Counted from the first letter of the stretch, positions 39,402 through 49,530 are shown. The stretch: DNA of 64,000 nt from Alteromonas sp. BL110 (GCF_003443615.1 NZ_CP031967.1:3472001-3536000); one strand, 5' to 3'. Translations and numbers: made by a program. The notes: generated by a model not told the origin, from the letters alone.

Positions 39402-40925
39402 ATGTGTGGTATAGTCGGAATAGTTGGTAAAACGCCCGTAGCTCAGTCACTGTACGACGGTCTAACGGTTATTCAACACCGTGGACAGGATGCCGCAGGC
39501 ATAATGACTATCGACCAAAATATGTTTAATTTGCGTAAGGCAAATGGCTTGGTTCGAGATGTTTTCCATACGCGTCATATGAAAAGATTGTCTGGCAACA
39601 TGGGTATTGGTCATGTTCGCTATCCAACGGCGGGTACGTCAAGCTCTGCAGAGGCACAGCCATTTTACGTAAACTCACCATTTGGTATTGCCTTCGCTCA
39701 CAACGGTAACTTAACCAACGCTCATGAGCTACAAGAAGAAGTGTTCCGCATAGCACGCCGTCACATCAATACCACGTCAGATTCCGAGCTACTGCTTAAC
39801 ATTCTTGCTCATGAACTTCAGCAGGTTGCAGGTCTAAGCGTAAGCGCCGAACACATTTTTGAAGTGGTAACTAAAGTTCATAAAAAAATACGCGGTGCTT
39901 ATGCTGTAGTTGCAGCCATTATCGGTCAGGGTATTGTGGCTTTTCGTGACCCCCACGGTATTCGTCCGCTTGCGCTTGGTAAGCGTATGAGCGAACTAGG
40001 TGAAGAGTGGATGGTAGCGTCGGAAAGCGTTGCACTTGATGCTGTAGGCTTCCAATTTGTTCGCGATGTAATGCCAGGTGAAGCGGTATTTATTACCGAA
40101 GAAGGTCAACTACATACCAGATTGTGTGCAGAGAACCCAGTAACGTCACCATGCATCTTCGAGTTTGTTTATTTTGCTCGCCCAGATAGCTTTATTGACG
40201 GTATTTCTGTTTACGCATCCCGTGTAAACATGGGGCGTAAGCTTGGTGAAAAGATTAAGCGTGAATGGGCAGACCTCGATATCGATGTGGTTATTCCTAT
40301 TCCTGAAACGTCGATGGATGTAGCGCTGCAAATCGCTAACACACTTGAACTGCCTTATCGTCAGGGTTTCGTTAAAAACCGCTATATCGGCAGAACTTTC
40401 ATTATGCCTGGCCAAACCATGCGTAAGAAGTCAGTGCGTCGTAAACTAAACGCCATCTCTTCTGAGTTTAAAGGCAAGAGTGTATTGCTTGTAGATGACT
40501 CTATTGTGCGCGGTACTACATCGGGTCAGATTATCGAAATGGCCAGAGAGTCTGGTGCAAAGAAAGTGTACTTTGCGTCGGCGGCACCAGAAATTCGCTT
40601 CCCGAATGTATACGGTATTGATATGCCTTCTGCAAATGAGTTAATTGCATACGGACGAGAAATAGATCAAATTGCAGAGCTTATTCAAGCAGACGGTCTT
40701 ATTTTCCAAGATATTTCTGATTTGGTTGAAGCCGTTCGCGAAGAGAATGATACGATTCAGCGTTTCGAAACATCAGTATTTGACGGTAACTATATCACTG
40801 CCGATATTAACCAGGAGTATCTTGAGCGCATCGATATGTCGCGGGGTGAGGCAGCAAGAAAAGCACCTGTGGTGCAAGCTGAACTGAGTAACCTTGATGT
40901 GCACAATATTGACGCTGCTGATTAG
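39402..40925 (+). CDS. purF: Amidophosphoribosyltransferase
   Basis: A 507-residue enzyme for the first step of purine synthesis (PRPP plus glutamine to phosphoribosylamine). The Ntn glutaminase nucleophile is Cys2 (MCGIVGIVG), followed by [10 protein letters not shown] and [14 protein letters not shown]. The phosphoribosyltransferase site is [18 protein letters not shown]. coli PurF has 505 residues. It is probably co-transcribed with cvpA. I did not see a clear PurR-type operator upstream of cvpA. Confidence 0.97.
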   Translation: MCGIVGIVGKTPVAQSLYDGLTVIQHRGQDAAGIMTIDQNMFNLRKANGLVRDVFHTRHMKRLSGNMGIGHVRYPTAGTSSSAEAQPFYVNSPFGIAFAHNGNLTNAHELQEEVFRIARRHINTTSDSELLLNILAHELQQVAGLSVSAEHIFEVVTKVHKKIRGAYAVVAAIIGQGIVAFRDPHGIRPLALGKRMSELGEEWMVASESVALDAVGFQFVRDVMPGEAVFITEEGQLHTRLCAENPVTSPCIFEFVYFARPDSFIDGISVYASRVNMGRKLGEKIKREWADLDIDVVIPIPETSMDVALQIANTLELPYRQGFVKNRYIGRTFIMPGQTMRKKSVRRKLNAISSEFKGKSVLLVDDSIVRGTTSGQIIEMARESGAKKVYFASAAPEIRFPNVYGIDMPSANELIAYGREIDQIAELIQADGLIFQDISDLVEAVREENDTIQRFETSVFDGNYITADINQEYLERIDMSRGEAARKAPVVQAELSNLDVHNIDAAD

Positions 40926-40955
40926 CAACTTTGAGATAAGTTAATAGTTAACGAT

Positions 40956-40985
40956 AAAAGCCGCTTTTAAAGCGGCTTTTTCATT
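40956..40985. terminator. Bidirectional terminator between purF and the YIP1 gene
   Basis: An 11-bp stem (40956-40966 with 40970-40980) flanked by A4 on the left and T-run on the right, so it can terminate both convergent genes. Confidence 0.88.
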
Positions 40986-41011
40986 ATTCTTTTTGTGAAT
41001 AGTTGCAAGCG

Positions 41012-41611
41012 TTAGTGAACAAACACTGGCCCGCCAGTTAATCCCCACATTAACACCGAACCAGTCATTAGAATAACCAATAAAACCAGCCCGCATGTCA
41101 CTACCGAACTGGAATAAATGAAGCCTTTGTCTTCTGGCATATGCATCAAAATAGGTACGCCGGAATAGAGTAGGTAAACCGAGTAGCTAATACCCACTAG
41201 CAGTGCTGTCATCACTACCCATAGTTCAGGATAAAGACCGGCAAAGCCGACCATGAACAATGGTGTGGCAGTATAAGCCGCCAGTTCTAGTGACTGGGTA
41301 TACGTTGGCGTAGCATCGAAGGCCTTAGCCAATTCATGAATTAACACTGCCAGCGCTACCACACCAGCAATTAAACCAAAGTACATGCCTATACCCATCA
41401 TAATGGCGGTATTTTCGCTTAGTCGTATTATGTCTCCAGCACCAATACTCCACCCTGTATGAGCACTGGAGTAATAGGCTACAAGGGAAGGGATAAGTGC
41501 AATAAAAGCAATATGGGTAAGCGCGTAAAAATAGGTTTCGTGTTTGGTATCAATGGTTTGCCACTCTTCTCTTGGATGAGTGTAAATACCGATTAGATGA
41601 TTCAAAATCAT
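41012..41611 (-). CDS. YIP1 family membrane protein
   Basis: A 199-residue protein with about five membrane helices and the YIP1-type N-terminus LIGIYTHPREEWQTI, then FYALTHIAFIALIPSLVAYYS and repeated hydrophobic stretches. Bacterial YIP1-domain proteins have no settled role. It converges with purF and is alone on its transcript; the region upstream to miaE (about 210 bp) contains the miaE terminator. Confidence 0.8.
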   Translation of the reverse strand: MILNHLIGIYTHPREEWQTIDTKHETYFYALTHIAFIALIPSLVAYYSSAHTGWSIGAGDIIRLSENTAIMMGIGMYFGLIAGVVALAVLIHELAKAFDATPTYTQSLELAAYTATPLFMVGFAGLYPELWVVMTALLVGISYSVYLLYSGVPILMHMPEDKGFIYSSSVVTCGLVLLVILMTGSVLMWGLTGGPVFVH

Positions 41612-41772
41612 AGAGTCCTGCCTTATTCACCAACGTTATTATTTTAAAGAATATTGTTGCGAGGCAGGGTAAACACACGGACAAACCGTAAAATCAGGAG
41701 AACAAGAACACAACGCAAAGCGCCAAACACTGCCATTAACAATATGTTTACAATCTGAGTGTGCAGCACAAA

Positions 41773-41813
41773 TGCAAAGCCGTCAATATAAATTGATTAA
41801 TTTATAGACGGCT
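41773..41813 (-). terminator. Terminator after miaE
   Basis: A bulged hairpin: 7-bp AGCCGTC part (41778-41784 with 41807-41813) plus an 8-bp TATAAATT part (41787-41794 with 41799-41806), 4-nt loop, 2-nt bulge. On the minus strand it is followed by TTTGCATTTG, downstream of the miaE stop at 41822. Confidence 0.65.
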
Positions 41814-41821
41814 ATAGGCTG

Positions 41822-42616
41822 CTAGGTTAATTGAGGAGCGCCGGAGTGAAAGCGCAGTTCCTTATCGTCACTTTCAATTAGCGACTTTTCAACGCTTCCA
41901 AAGTGAGTAACCCGTTCTGAAATATCGGTTTTGGCAATTTGCTCAGCAAGGGTGAGGTAATCTTCAAAGTGTCTGGCTTCTGAGCGTAACAGTGACACAT
42001 AGAATTTGCCTAAATCTTCACTAACATAAGGGGCTAGCTTCGCAAAACGCTCACACGAGCGGGCTTCAATGTAAGCACCACAAATGAGCTTATCAACCAG
42101 CTTTTCAGGCTCGTAGGTGCGTACGTGACGTAGCAAACCATTGGCGTAACGACTTGATGTCACCGACTTATATTCAAAGCCTAACTCGTGCATAATTTCG
42201 AGTACTTGATAAAAATGGTGAAGCTCTTCTTTAATAAGCATGACCATCTTATCTAACATGTCTTTTTTAAACGGATCCAAACCTTCAACATTAAACACGT
42301 TTTTAGACAAGTGCTTAGTATTAAGCGATTGCCAATCGCCCTCATGGCGGTAGGTGAAGTCTTCATAGGGCTTCAGCCAGCTAAGTAAAACCTTGCTGGT
42401 TTCCGCATCGGCAACATAGCGGCGAAGCAAGTACATTGCAGATTGCGCGGCTTTAAGCTCGCATATTAAGTGATCAGTAAGAATAACCCGGAGGTTTTCT
42501 TCTTTCTGCGCTTCGTCAATCCACGACTGTGGCGTCTCGCAATGTAAAAAATCATTGACGGGGGACAGTAAAGACGTGACTTCAGAAGAAGATATTACAG
42601 ACATGTTGAAACTCAA
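41822..42616 (-). CDS. miaE: tRNA-(ms2io6A)-hydroxylase MiaE
   Basis: A 264-residue diiron hydroxylase that turns ms2i6A37 of tRNA into ms2io6A37, an oxygen-dependent modification. The carboxylate/His ligands are visible in CELKAAQSAMYL-like helix (ELKAAQ), KEELHHFYQVLEIM, AYIEARSCERFAKLAP and RSEARHFEDYL. Length matches E. coli-type MiaE (about 250-270). Two starts are possible (42616 and four codons later). It is divergent from acpH. Confidence 0.92.
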   Translation of the reverse strand: MSFNMSVISSSEVTSLLSPVNDFLHCETPQSWIDEAQKEENLRVILTDHLICELKAAQSAMYLLRRYVADAETSKVLLSWLKPYEDFTYRHEGDWQSLNTKHLSKNVFNVEGLDPFKKDMLDKMVMLIKEELHHFYQVLEIMHELGFEYKSVTSSRYANGLLRHVRTYEPEKLVDKLICGAYIEARSCERFAKLAPYVSEDLGKFYVSLLRSEARHFEDYLTLAEQIAKTDISERVTHFGSVEKSLIESDDKELRFHSGAPQLT

Positions 42617-42800
42617 TTTTAAGTGCTACAAATTTTCAGTTACATTTGAATTTGTCATACTTTCAACGTTAGTGTCGGCAACGCAGTTGCCTGCGATCAA
42701 AACTGAGGCTATCCAAATTCGATGCTTCTGAGCTGAGCGCTGATTTTACTTGATACCCATAAGCCGTTACAACTTAAAATCGAGGCCAATAAATTACAAA

Positions 42801-43397
42801 ATGAATTACCTTGCTCATCTTTTTTTAGCGCGTCCTACTGCCGACTCCCATTTTGGTAATTTACTTGGCGATTTCAGGCGTGGTGTTGATGTAAACACAT
42901 ATGGAAAAGCAGTGCAGTTGGGGCTTAAAAACCACTACGAAGTAGATAAATTCACCGACAGTCACGACAGTGTTTTGGCCGCAAAAAAACTATTTGATAA
43001 GAGTCGCAGGCGGTTTGCGCCTGTGGCGCTAGATATCTACTTCGACCACTTGCTTATAAAACATTGGTCGACGTTTACATCACAAAGCTTTAGTGACTTT
43101 CGAGAGCAAAGCTTCTCTTTGCTTGAGCAGAGATTACCAACTATGCCAAGGGCAATGCAGCACAGCGTAGGGCACATGATTACCCACGATTGGTTTGCTG
43201 ATTATGCAAAAGAAGAGGGCATTGCCAAGGCCATTTCTGTCGTTGCTAAACGAATTCGGTTCACGAACACTTTTCATCGCGCGGTAGATGATATTAGTGC
43301 GAATAAAAAGGAAATAGAGGCGAGATTTCTTGCATTTTTCCCGGACCTCATCGGCCATATAAAAGACAGGGGCCTTGAAAATATCAATAACGGTTAA
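42801..43397 (+). CDS. acpH: Acyl carrier protein phosphodiesterase
   Basis: A 198-residue HD-like phosphodiesterase that removes 4'-phosphopantetheine from ACP. The N-terminus MNYLAHLFLARPTADSHFGNLLGDFRRG and the DIYFDHLLIKHW motif are those of AcpH (E. coli 193 residues). ATG at 42801 is chosen by this alignment; an upstream in-frame ATG at 42750 would add 17 unrelated residues. It is divergent from miaE and has no close downstream partner. Confidence 0.92.
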   Translation: MNYLAHLFLARPTADSHFGNLLGDFRRGVDVNTYGKAVQLGLKNHYEVDKFTDSHDSVLAAKKLFDKSRRRFAPVALDIYFDHLLIKHWSTFTSQSFSDFREQSFSLLEQRLPTMPRAMQHSVGHMITHDWFADYAKEEGIAKAISVVAKRIRFTNTFHRAVDDISANKKEIEARFLAFFPDLIGHIKDRGLENINNG

Positions 43398-43573
43398 AAC
43401 CGCCTTAACAGAAACGTATCGAAGAAATTGGTAGTTCTATCGTTGATTGCTAAGCTCACCTATTAACAGCGATATAGTCTTAATATGGTGCATTATGCCC
43501 GGTATGGAAAACAGGTTAGCTTGCACTCAACAAATACAAAACCAAAATCTAACGACATACAAAAGACGAAAAA

Positions 43574-45223
43574 ATGAAAAATAATCTCACATCAAATAGA
43601 AATACGAGAGACCTGTTATTTAGTCAGGTTAACTCCAAACACAAATCACAGATTCACCATTTACTAGCACGTACTAAGAAAACTCACCGTCCATTAGCAT
43701 GGCTTACAACGGTAATGATTGCTTTTTTCGGTTTGATAGCCAGTGCTTCAGCCCAAGAAGAAAGCGCATCTGCACATGCTCGCGCGATTAAAATTGATAG
43801 TAGTGTAGTAACGGAGCATGAAACCAAAATTCTTGGTAAGCGCATAAAGTATAGTGCAACGACGGGTACACAGCCTGTTTGGAATAGTAAAGACGAAGCG
43901 GTTGCCACTTTGTTTTATACGTACTACCAGCGAACCGACGTAAAAGAAAATACCAAGCGCCCGCTTATCATCTCTTTCAACGGTGGCCCGGGCTCAGCGT
44001 CAGTATGGATGCATGTAGCATACACAGGCCCGCGTATTCTTAATATTGATGACGAAGGTTACCCTGTTCAGCCCTATGGCGTTCAAACCAACCCTTATTC
44101 TATTTTGGATGTCGCTGATATTGTATTTGTTAACCCAGTGAACACTGGTTACAGCCGAGTACTGCCGAAAGCTGACGGCAGCATGCCCTCGCAGGATGAA
44201 CAAAAGAAGATGTTCTTTGGCGTTAACGCCGATATTAGCTATTTAGCAGACTGGGTGAATACCTTTGTAACACGCAATAATCGCTGGCGCTCTCCTAAAT
44301 ACCTCATTGGCGAAAGTTACGGTACAACACGGGTTTCAGGCCTAGCATTAGAACTTCAAAATCGCCAATGGATGTATTTAAACGGCGTCGTTTTGGTGTC
44401 ACCAACAGATATTGGCATTGAGCGCAATGGACCAGTAAAAGCCGCTAATCGGCTGCCTTATTTTGCCGCCGCAGCCTGGTATCACAATAAGCTTGAACCA
44501 GAACTGCAAAATAAAGACCTAACTGAACTCTTACCCGAAGTCGAAGATTTCACTATCAACACGCTTATTCCAGCACTTGCTAAAGGTGGCTTTATTAGTG
44601 ATACAGAAAAGCGTGATGTACTAAAACAAATGGCGCGTTATTCTGGCTTAACTGAAGCGTCTATTGCGCAAAATAACCTAGACGTAAGCACAGCTTTCTT
44701 CTGGAAAGATTTATTACGAGATGAAGGGAAGACCTTAGGCCGTTTGGATAGTCGCTATTTGGGTATAGATGCTAAGCAAAGTGGCGATCGCCCTGACTAT
44801 TGGGCTGAACTTACCTCATGGCTTCACTCCTTCACGCCTGCTATCAATTACTATTTGCGTGAAGAGTTAAACTACAAAACCGATATTAAGTACAACATGT
44901 TCGGAAACGTGCACCCATGGGATAGAAGTAACAATCAAACGGGGCAGAATTTACGATTAGCCATGGCGCAAAATCCATATTTGAATGTAATGATTCAAGC
45001 GGGTTATTACGATGGTGCAACGAATTACTTCGATGCCAAATATACCATGTGGCAGCTTGATCAAAGTGGCACCTTAAAAGACCGTTTAAGCTTTAAAGGG
45101 TATCGCAGCGGGCACATGATGTACCTGCGTCGCGATGACTTGAACCAATCAAACCAAGACTTACGCGAGTTTATAGAAGCAAGCACGCCACGCAAAGGTG
45201 CGCCTGCAATGTATAAGCGGTAG
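43574..45223 (+). CDS. Secreted serine carboxypeptidase, peptidase family S10
   Basis: A 549-residue protein with a long basic N-region and a membrane/signal segment at about 44-62 ending ASASAQ. The alpha/beta-hydrolase carboxypeptidase motifs are ISFNGGPGSASVWMH, the nucleophile in LIGESYGTTRVSG, the Asp in IQAGYYDGATNYFDA and the His in GYRSGHMMYLR, all in S10 order. S10 enzymes remove C-terminal residues from peptides at acid pH; bacterial members are less studied. It probably degrades peptides in the periplasm or outside. The ~44-residue n-region is long; a later start is possible but no better Met precedes the segment. Confidence 0.9.
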   Translation: MKNNLTSNRNTRDLLFSQVNSKHKSQIHHLLARTKKTHRPLAWLTTVMIAFFGLIASASAQEESASAHARAIKIDSSVVTEHETKILGKRIKYSATTGTQPVWNSKDEAVATLFYTYYQRTDVKENTKRPLIISFNGGPGSASVWMHVAYTGPRILNIDDEGYPVQPYGVQTNPYSILDVADIVFVNPVNTGYSRVLPKADGSMPSQDEQKKMFFGVNADISYLADWVNTFVTRNNRWRSPKYLIGESYGTTRVSGLALELQNRQWMYLNGVVLVSPTDIGIERNGPVKAANRLPYFAAAAWYHNKLEPELQNKDLTELLPEVEDFTINTLIPALAKGGFISDTEKRDVLKQMARYSGLTEASIAQNNLDVSTAFFWKDLLRDEGKTLGRLDSRYLGIDAKQSGDRPDYWAELTSWLHSFTPAINYYLREELNYKTDIKYNMFGNVHPWDRSNNQTGQNLRLAMAQNPYLNVMIQAGYYDGATNYFDAKYTMWQLDQSGTLKDRLSFKGYRSGHMMYLRRDDLNQSNQDLREFIEASTPRKGAPAMYKR

Positions 45224-45396
45224 TACGACTCGAAGGTAGGACAAGGATGTCAGTTTCTTTTACATATGATTTACTTAATAAATCGCAGTTGTTTTATATT
45301 GCTGAATTTTAACGATAAAACTATTTGGTCTGGAATTTGCTAACGTTTTGCTGACATATAAAAAATTTCATTAACAATAATTACAAGGACGTGCCC

Positions 45397-46650
45397 GTGA
45401 GTAAACCTTCGCGTTTTAAACTATCTCTGCTTGCAAGTGCTGCGCTAGCATTTTCAATCTCAAGTACCACTGCCAATGCTTCTGTACTCCTCTCCGGTTG
45501 GGAAGGCTCTACGGAGAGTCGATATGGCAATTTAGCGATGAATAGTAATGATGATGGTTCTTCAGGCCCTATCGTATTCAACACATTCGAAGCGCTCGGT
45601 TTTGATAACGGCGTAAATTTTTTTGGTACTTCATACGATAGATTTTTCATCAACAATAACGGAAACATTACTTTCAATGGTCCTGTAGGTACGTTTACTC
45701 CAGATGCTTTTCCCAATAATGAACAACCAATGATCGCACCGTTTTGGGGGGATGTTGACACTCGTTGTGGTGATTGCGGTGGGGTATTCATTGGCTCGCC
45801 GAACGAAGACACGCTAGTAGTGACATGGAATGATGTTGGCTATTACGACCAAAATAGTAACCCTACCAATACGTTTCAATTAGTGTTGATTGATAGAGAA
45901 GACACTGGTGCTGGCAATTTCGATGTTGAGTTTAGATATGAAGATATCGGCTGGACTTCAGGTGAAGCATCGAGCGGTGTTCCTGCTCAAGCGGGATATG
46001 ACGCAGGTGATGGCGAAAACTTTTTCACAGTACCTGGTTCTCAGACTGCAGCTATTGCTGACATAGACGAAAGTAACAGCAATACGGGCACGCCTGGTAT
46101 TTGGAAATTTGCTATTCGTGATGGTGTGTTACCGGGTGAGAATCCAGAAAACCCTATATTGCCAATTGTTAATCCAGAAACACCAACTGACTATGAATTT
46201 GAATTTTCTATTGATGATCCAGACGAACTTGTTTTTATCGATCCGGATGTGGCAGTAGGCTATGACTACATTGTGAATAGTGGCCCGAATATCGCTTCGG
46301 TTCTTTTGCCAGAAGGTTATGATGACAACCTGTTTGATCTATTCCTTTGGGATGATGGCCTTATGGATTGGTTAGACACAGGCACAGATATTGCTGGAGG
46401 TGTAGAATACGACTTCACTTCACCTGTAGATCGCTTCAGAATTATGGGGATTGACGTTTCGAATATGCTTGAACCTACGCCAGATGCGTTTGTAACTGGC
46501 TTAACGTTCGATGGTTCAGGTGTGATTAATATGAACCAAAATGCAGTTACTGTATTCGTACCAGACCCGACCCAAGTTCCTGCGCCTAGTACCTTGTTCC
46601 TTATGCTAGGTGCGCTATTCAGCACTTTCCTATTAAGAAAGCGTAAATAG
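45397..46650 (+). CDS. PEP-CTERM secreted protein with nidogen-like (NIDO) domain
   Basis: A protein of about 417 residues with a signal peptide (SLLASAALAFSISSTTANA). The centre, DRFFINNNGNITFNGPVGTFTP through PMIAPFWGDVDTR to NTFQLVLIDREDTGAGNFDVEFRYEDIGW, fits an extracellular NIDO domain. The C-terminus VPAPSTLFLMLGALFSTFLLRKRK-type tail (VPAPST, a hydrophobic helix, then RKRK) is a PEP-CTERM sorting signal with PAP in place of PEP, which would be processed by an exosortase. No exosortase is in this window. Start GTG at 45397 is preferred to GTG at 45391 because AAGGA at 45385-45389 gives proper spacing. Confidence 0.85.
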   Translation: MSKPSRFKLSLLASAALAFSISSTTANASVLLSGWEGSTESRYGNLAMNSNDDGSSGPIVFNTFEALGFDNGVNFFGTSYDRFFINNNGNITFNGPVGTFTPDAFPNNEQPMIAPFWGDVDTRCGDCGGVFIGSPNEDTLVVTWNDVGYYDQNSNPTNTFQLVLIDREDTGAGNFDVEFRYEDIGWTSGEASSGVPAQAGYDAGDGENFFTVPGSQTAAIADIDESNSNTGTPGIWKFAIRDGVLPGENPENPILPIVNPETPTDYEFEFSIDDPDELVFIDPDVAVGYDYIVNSGPNIASVLLPEGYDDNLFDLFLWDDGLMDWLDTGTDIAGGVEYDFTSPVDRFRIMGIDVSNMLEPTPDAFVTGLTFDGSGVINMNQNAVTVFVPDPTQVPAPSTLFLMLGALFSTFLLRKRK

Positions 46651-46668
46651 TAAAAATAAGTACAATAA

Positions 46669-46691
46669 GGGGAGCATAAGCTCCCCATTTT
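46669..46691 (+). terminator. Terminator after the PEP-CTERM gene
   Basis: GGGGAGC (46669-46675) pairs with GCTCCCC (46680-46686) around a 4-nt loop, then ATTTTCG. Short but GC-rich stem. The next gene starts at 46707, so read-through is possible. Confidence 0.7.
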
Positions 46692-46706
46692 CGTTAAGAG
46701 GTAGAA

Positions 46707-47186
46707 GTGAAATATTTAGTATTAGTTAGTTTGATACTCGCATCGTTTTCTTCATGGGCTGTAACAACGAGTAATTATGAAAGTTGGAGTTTACTGTGCA
46801 ATGATTCTTCAGTGTGCACGCTTAGCCAACTTGTTGCCAAAGATAAAAAAGCAACTAAGGTGTTGTTGGGCGTTAACGTTGATTATTCTTATTCAAAGAA
46901 TTTTCCCGTTTTAATAATAAAGCTACCTAAAAATACGCTTACTAAAAATGGGGTCGGAGTAAAAATAGATGATTTTGCTCCATTACAAGTACCCTTTTCC
47001 GGGTGTGATGAAAAGACTTGCCAGAGTATAATTAAAATAGATAGTGAGCTTTTAGACCAAATGAATAACGGTAGAACCATGCTAGTCGCATTTCAAAAGT
47101 CTGAGAACCAACAAGTTACCCTACCCATATCATTAGCTGGCTTTGACGAAGCATACAAACAGCTTACTTCAAGAGTTAAACAATAA
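46707..47186 (+). CDS. IalB-like secreted protein
   Basis: A 159-residue protein with a signal peptide (about 1-18, ASFSSWA). The mature part NYESWSLLCNDSSVCTLSQLVAKDKKATKVLLGVNV and VPFSGCDEKTCQSIIKIDSELLDQMNNGRTMLVAFQ matches the invasion-associated locus B (IalB) pattern with two cysteine pairs that likely form disulfides. IalB-type proteins are periplasmic or surface proteins of uncertain role outside Bartonella. It follows the PEP-CTERM gene by 57 bp, separated by a terminator hairpin. A weak AT-rich inverted repeat overlaps its stop. Confidence 0.75.
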   Translation: MKYLVLVSLILASFSSWAVTTSNYESWSLLCNDSSVCTLSQLVAKDKKATKVLLGVNVDYSYSKNFPVLIIKLPKNTLTKNGVGVKIDDFAPLQVPFSGCDEKTCQSIIKIDSELLDQMNNGRTMLVAFQKSENQQVTLPISLAGFDEAYKQLTSRVKQ

Positions 47187-47207
47187 GTTTAACGTATCAT
47201 GATTAAG

Positions 47208-48134
47208 CTAAGTTTTGGTATGTACGCCTGCTTTTTCGAGCTGTGTTAAACACTCGGCACAGCGCACTTTTAGCATATCTCTTAATAGCCTAACCGCTGG
47301 TGTAATAGACTGGCGGCTTGGGCAAATAAGCCAAAGTTGCGTGGGCTTCGGTTGGTAATCTGGCAACAAGGTAACAAGCCGGCCATTTATAATGTCGTCA
47401 CAACAGTCTAGACTCGATTTAACGGCTACGCCTTTGCCTGCTACCGCCCATCTTCTAACCATTTCACCGTCGTTTGCTGTCCTGTTGCCCTGCATTATTA
47501 CCTTTATCGGTTTATCGCCTTGTACGAATTCCCATTGGTTATACACTTTATCGTGCAGCTGATAAAAAAGGCCGTTGTGACTTTGCAGGTCTTCGAAGTT
47601 TTTAGGTGCACCATAAGAGCTAATATAAGACGGAGAGGCAACAAGTAAGCGCGGTACATCACATATCTTAAACCCGTAAACGCTCGCATCGTCAGGCGAG
47701 CCATAACGTAGAGCTAAGTCTATTGGGTCGCGATAGAAGTCGATATTACTGTCATTTAAATTAAGCTTAACGCTTATTTTTTCATGCTCTTCCATAAAGT
47801 CGTCAAGCCAAGGGGCAATCACATTGCGCCCCAGATCAGACGATAAACCAAGCCTTAGTTCACCTTCAATAACGCCGGTATCACCCTTTAAGGTCTGTTT
47901 AGCAGTGGCCAGCATCGACATGGCTTGTTCACACGTTGGAAGGAAACGTTCACCTGCAGAAGAAAGCCTAAGCGAACGGGTAGTGCGAACAAACAGTTCC
48001 GCGCCAAGTGCTTGCTCTACGCGTTTAACCGCAGCACTTGCCGTTGCGGTTCGCATATTCAAATGTGTTGCTGCAGCGGTAATGTTTCTAAATTCGGCTA
48101 CTTTTATTACAACATTTAAGTCATCGAGTAACAT
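47208..48134 (-). CDS. LysR family transcriptional regulator
   Basis: About 308 residues: N-terminal winged HTH (MLLDDLNVVIKVAEFRNITAAATHLNMRTATASAAVKRVEQALGAELFVRTTRSLRLSSAG) and a periplasmic-binding-protein-like effector domain (about 90-300). ATG at 48134 gives the canonical LysR N-terminus; the longer frame from 48185 is unlikely. It is divergent from a medium-chain reductase gene with 96 bp between starts, the usual LysR arrangement, so it probably regulates that gene in response to an unidentified compound. Confidence 0.92.
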   Translation of the reverse strand: MLLDDLNVVIKVAEFRNITAAATHLNMRTATASAAVKRVEQALGAELFVRTTRSLRLSSAGERFLPTCEQAMSMLATAKQTLKGDTGVIEGELRLGLSSDLGRNVIAPWLDDFMEEHEKISVKLNLNDSNIDFYRDPIDLALRYGSPDDASVYGFKICDVPRLLVASPSYISSYGAPKNFEDLQSHNGLFYQLHDKVYNQWEFVQGDKPIKVIMQGNRTANDGEMVRRWAVAGKGVAVKSSLDCCDDIINGRLVTLLPDYQPKPTQLWLICPSRQSITPAVRLLRDMLKVRCAECLTQLEKAGVHTKT

Positions 48135-48230
48135 GATTTTCAAAAACCATTTGATAATGTTTCTTATATTGTGCTGTTTATACAAATTTAATCAAGGGTA
48201 TGATGGATATATTACTTAAAGGAGAAACGA

Positions 48231-49247
48231 ATGATGAAAGCTATTGGCTATACCCGCTCGCTCGATATAAATGAACCTGATGTATTAATGGACTTAGAAG
48301 TCGATAAACCTAGTGCTTCAGGTCGAGACTTGCTTGTAAAAATAAGTGCGATAGCGGTAAACCCTGTTGATTATAAAATTAGGCAGCGCGTAAACCCAGA
48401 GGGCGGAGAGCCCAAGATACTAGGCTGGGATGCAGTAGGTGAGGTAGTTGATATTGGCGCTGATGTTTCTGAATTTTCAGTAGGCGATAGGGTTTACTAT
48501 GCTGGCGATCTCACCCGAGCTGGTTCAAACGCAGAATTTCAACTGGTCGACGAACGTATTGTCGGAAAAGCACCTAAGTCTTTATCTGACAGTGACGCAG
48601 CAGCACTTCCGCTTACAACAATTACTGCTTATGAATTATTGTTTGACCATCTCGCCCTTAAGCAGCAGAGAGAAAAAAGCGACGAAGTGGTACTTGTTGT
48701 AGGCGCAGCAGGAGGCGTGGGCTCTATCATGCTTCAGCTTCTCAAAGCGCTAACGGGGGCGACAGTTATTGCTACCGCATCCCGTGAAAGCTCTAAAAAG
48801 TGGGTACAGGAATTAGGTGCCGACCATGTAGTTGACCACAGTAAACCTCTGGCTGAGCAAATTAAAGCATTAGAAATAGGTGAAGTGACACACGTTGCAA
48901 GTTTGAATAATACCCATCAATACATCGATACTTATGTAGAGGTGATGAAACCCAAAGGTAAGCTTGCATTAATTGACGACCCAGAAAGTTTGGATGTAGC
49001 AAAGCTTAAACAAAAGAGCCTGTCGCTTCATTGGGAATTTATGTTTACCCGTTCTATGTTCGAAACCGATGATATGGCAGAGCAAAGTCGTCTACTTTCA
49101 CACGTAGCAGCGCTTATCGACGAGGGTAAAGTTAAGACTACGGTAGGTAAGCATTTGGGTAAAATTGATGCTTCAAATCTTATACAAGCCCATAGGATAC
49201 TTGAAGAGGGAAGCGCAATCGGCAAGCTTGTATTAGAGGGTTTTTAG
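48231..49247 (+). CDS. Zinc-type alcohol dehydrogenase-like / NADPH:quinone reductase family protein
   Basis: A 338-residue medium-chain reductase: MKAIGYTRSLDINEPDVLMDLEVDKPSASGRDLLVKISAIAVNPVDYKIRQ at the start, then GWDAVGEVVDIG, VGDRVYYAG and the Rossmann motif VVGAAGGVGSIMLQLLK. Zinc-ligand cysteines are missing, placing it with quinone/enoyl reductases. Substrate unknown. A strong AAAGGAG ribosome site precedes the tandem ATGATG. It is divergent from the LysR regulator that likely controls it. Confidence 0.88.
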   Translation: MMKAIGYTRSLDINEPDVLMDLEVDKPSASGRDLLVKISAIAVNPVDYKIRQRVNPEGGEPKILGWDAVGEVVDIGADVSEFSVGDRVYYAGDLTRAGSNAEFQLVDERIVGKAPKSLSDSDAAALPLTTITAYELLFDHLALKQQREKSDEVVLVVGAAGGVGSIMLQLLKALTGATVIATASRESSKKWVQELGADHVVDHSKPLAEQIKALEIGEVTHVASLNNTHQYIDTYVEVMKPKGKLALIDDPESLDVAKLKQKSLSLHWEFMFTRSMFETDDMAEQSRLLSHVAALIDEGKVKTTVGKHLGKIDASNLIQAHRILEEGSAIGKLVLEGF

Positions 49248-49530
49248 TCTCTGGCTTATATTTGCTCCCTTTGTTGATTCGCTATTTATCAATGCTAAAT
49301 AAAAGCGAATTTGACACTTTGGCTCAGGGGAGATGAGTACCCTGGGCCTTACCCCTAATCATGTAAAACTTTCTAGCCTCTTTGTAAAAGTGACGACCCA
49401 AATAGAATTGAATTGATTAAAGTATTGAAATTATTGATTTTATTCCATGGAATCTAACTTGCTGTATAAGTGACGCATAGCATTAAAAGTAATGTGAAAT
49501 GTGTTCAATCTTAAATGACAAGGAAAAATC

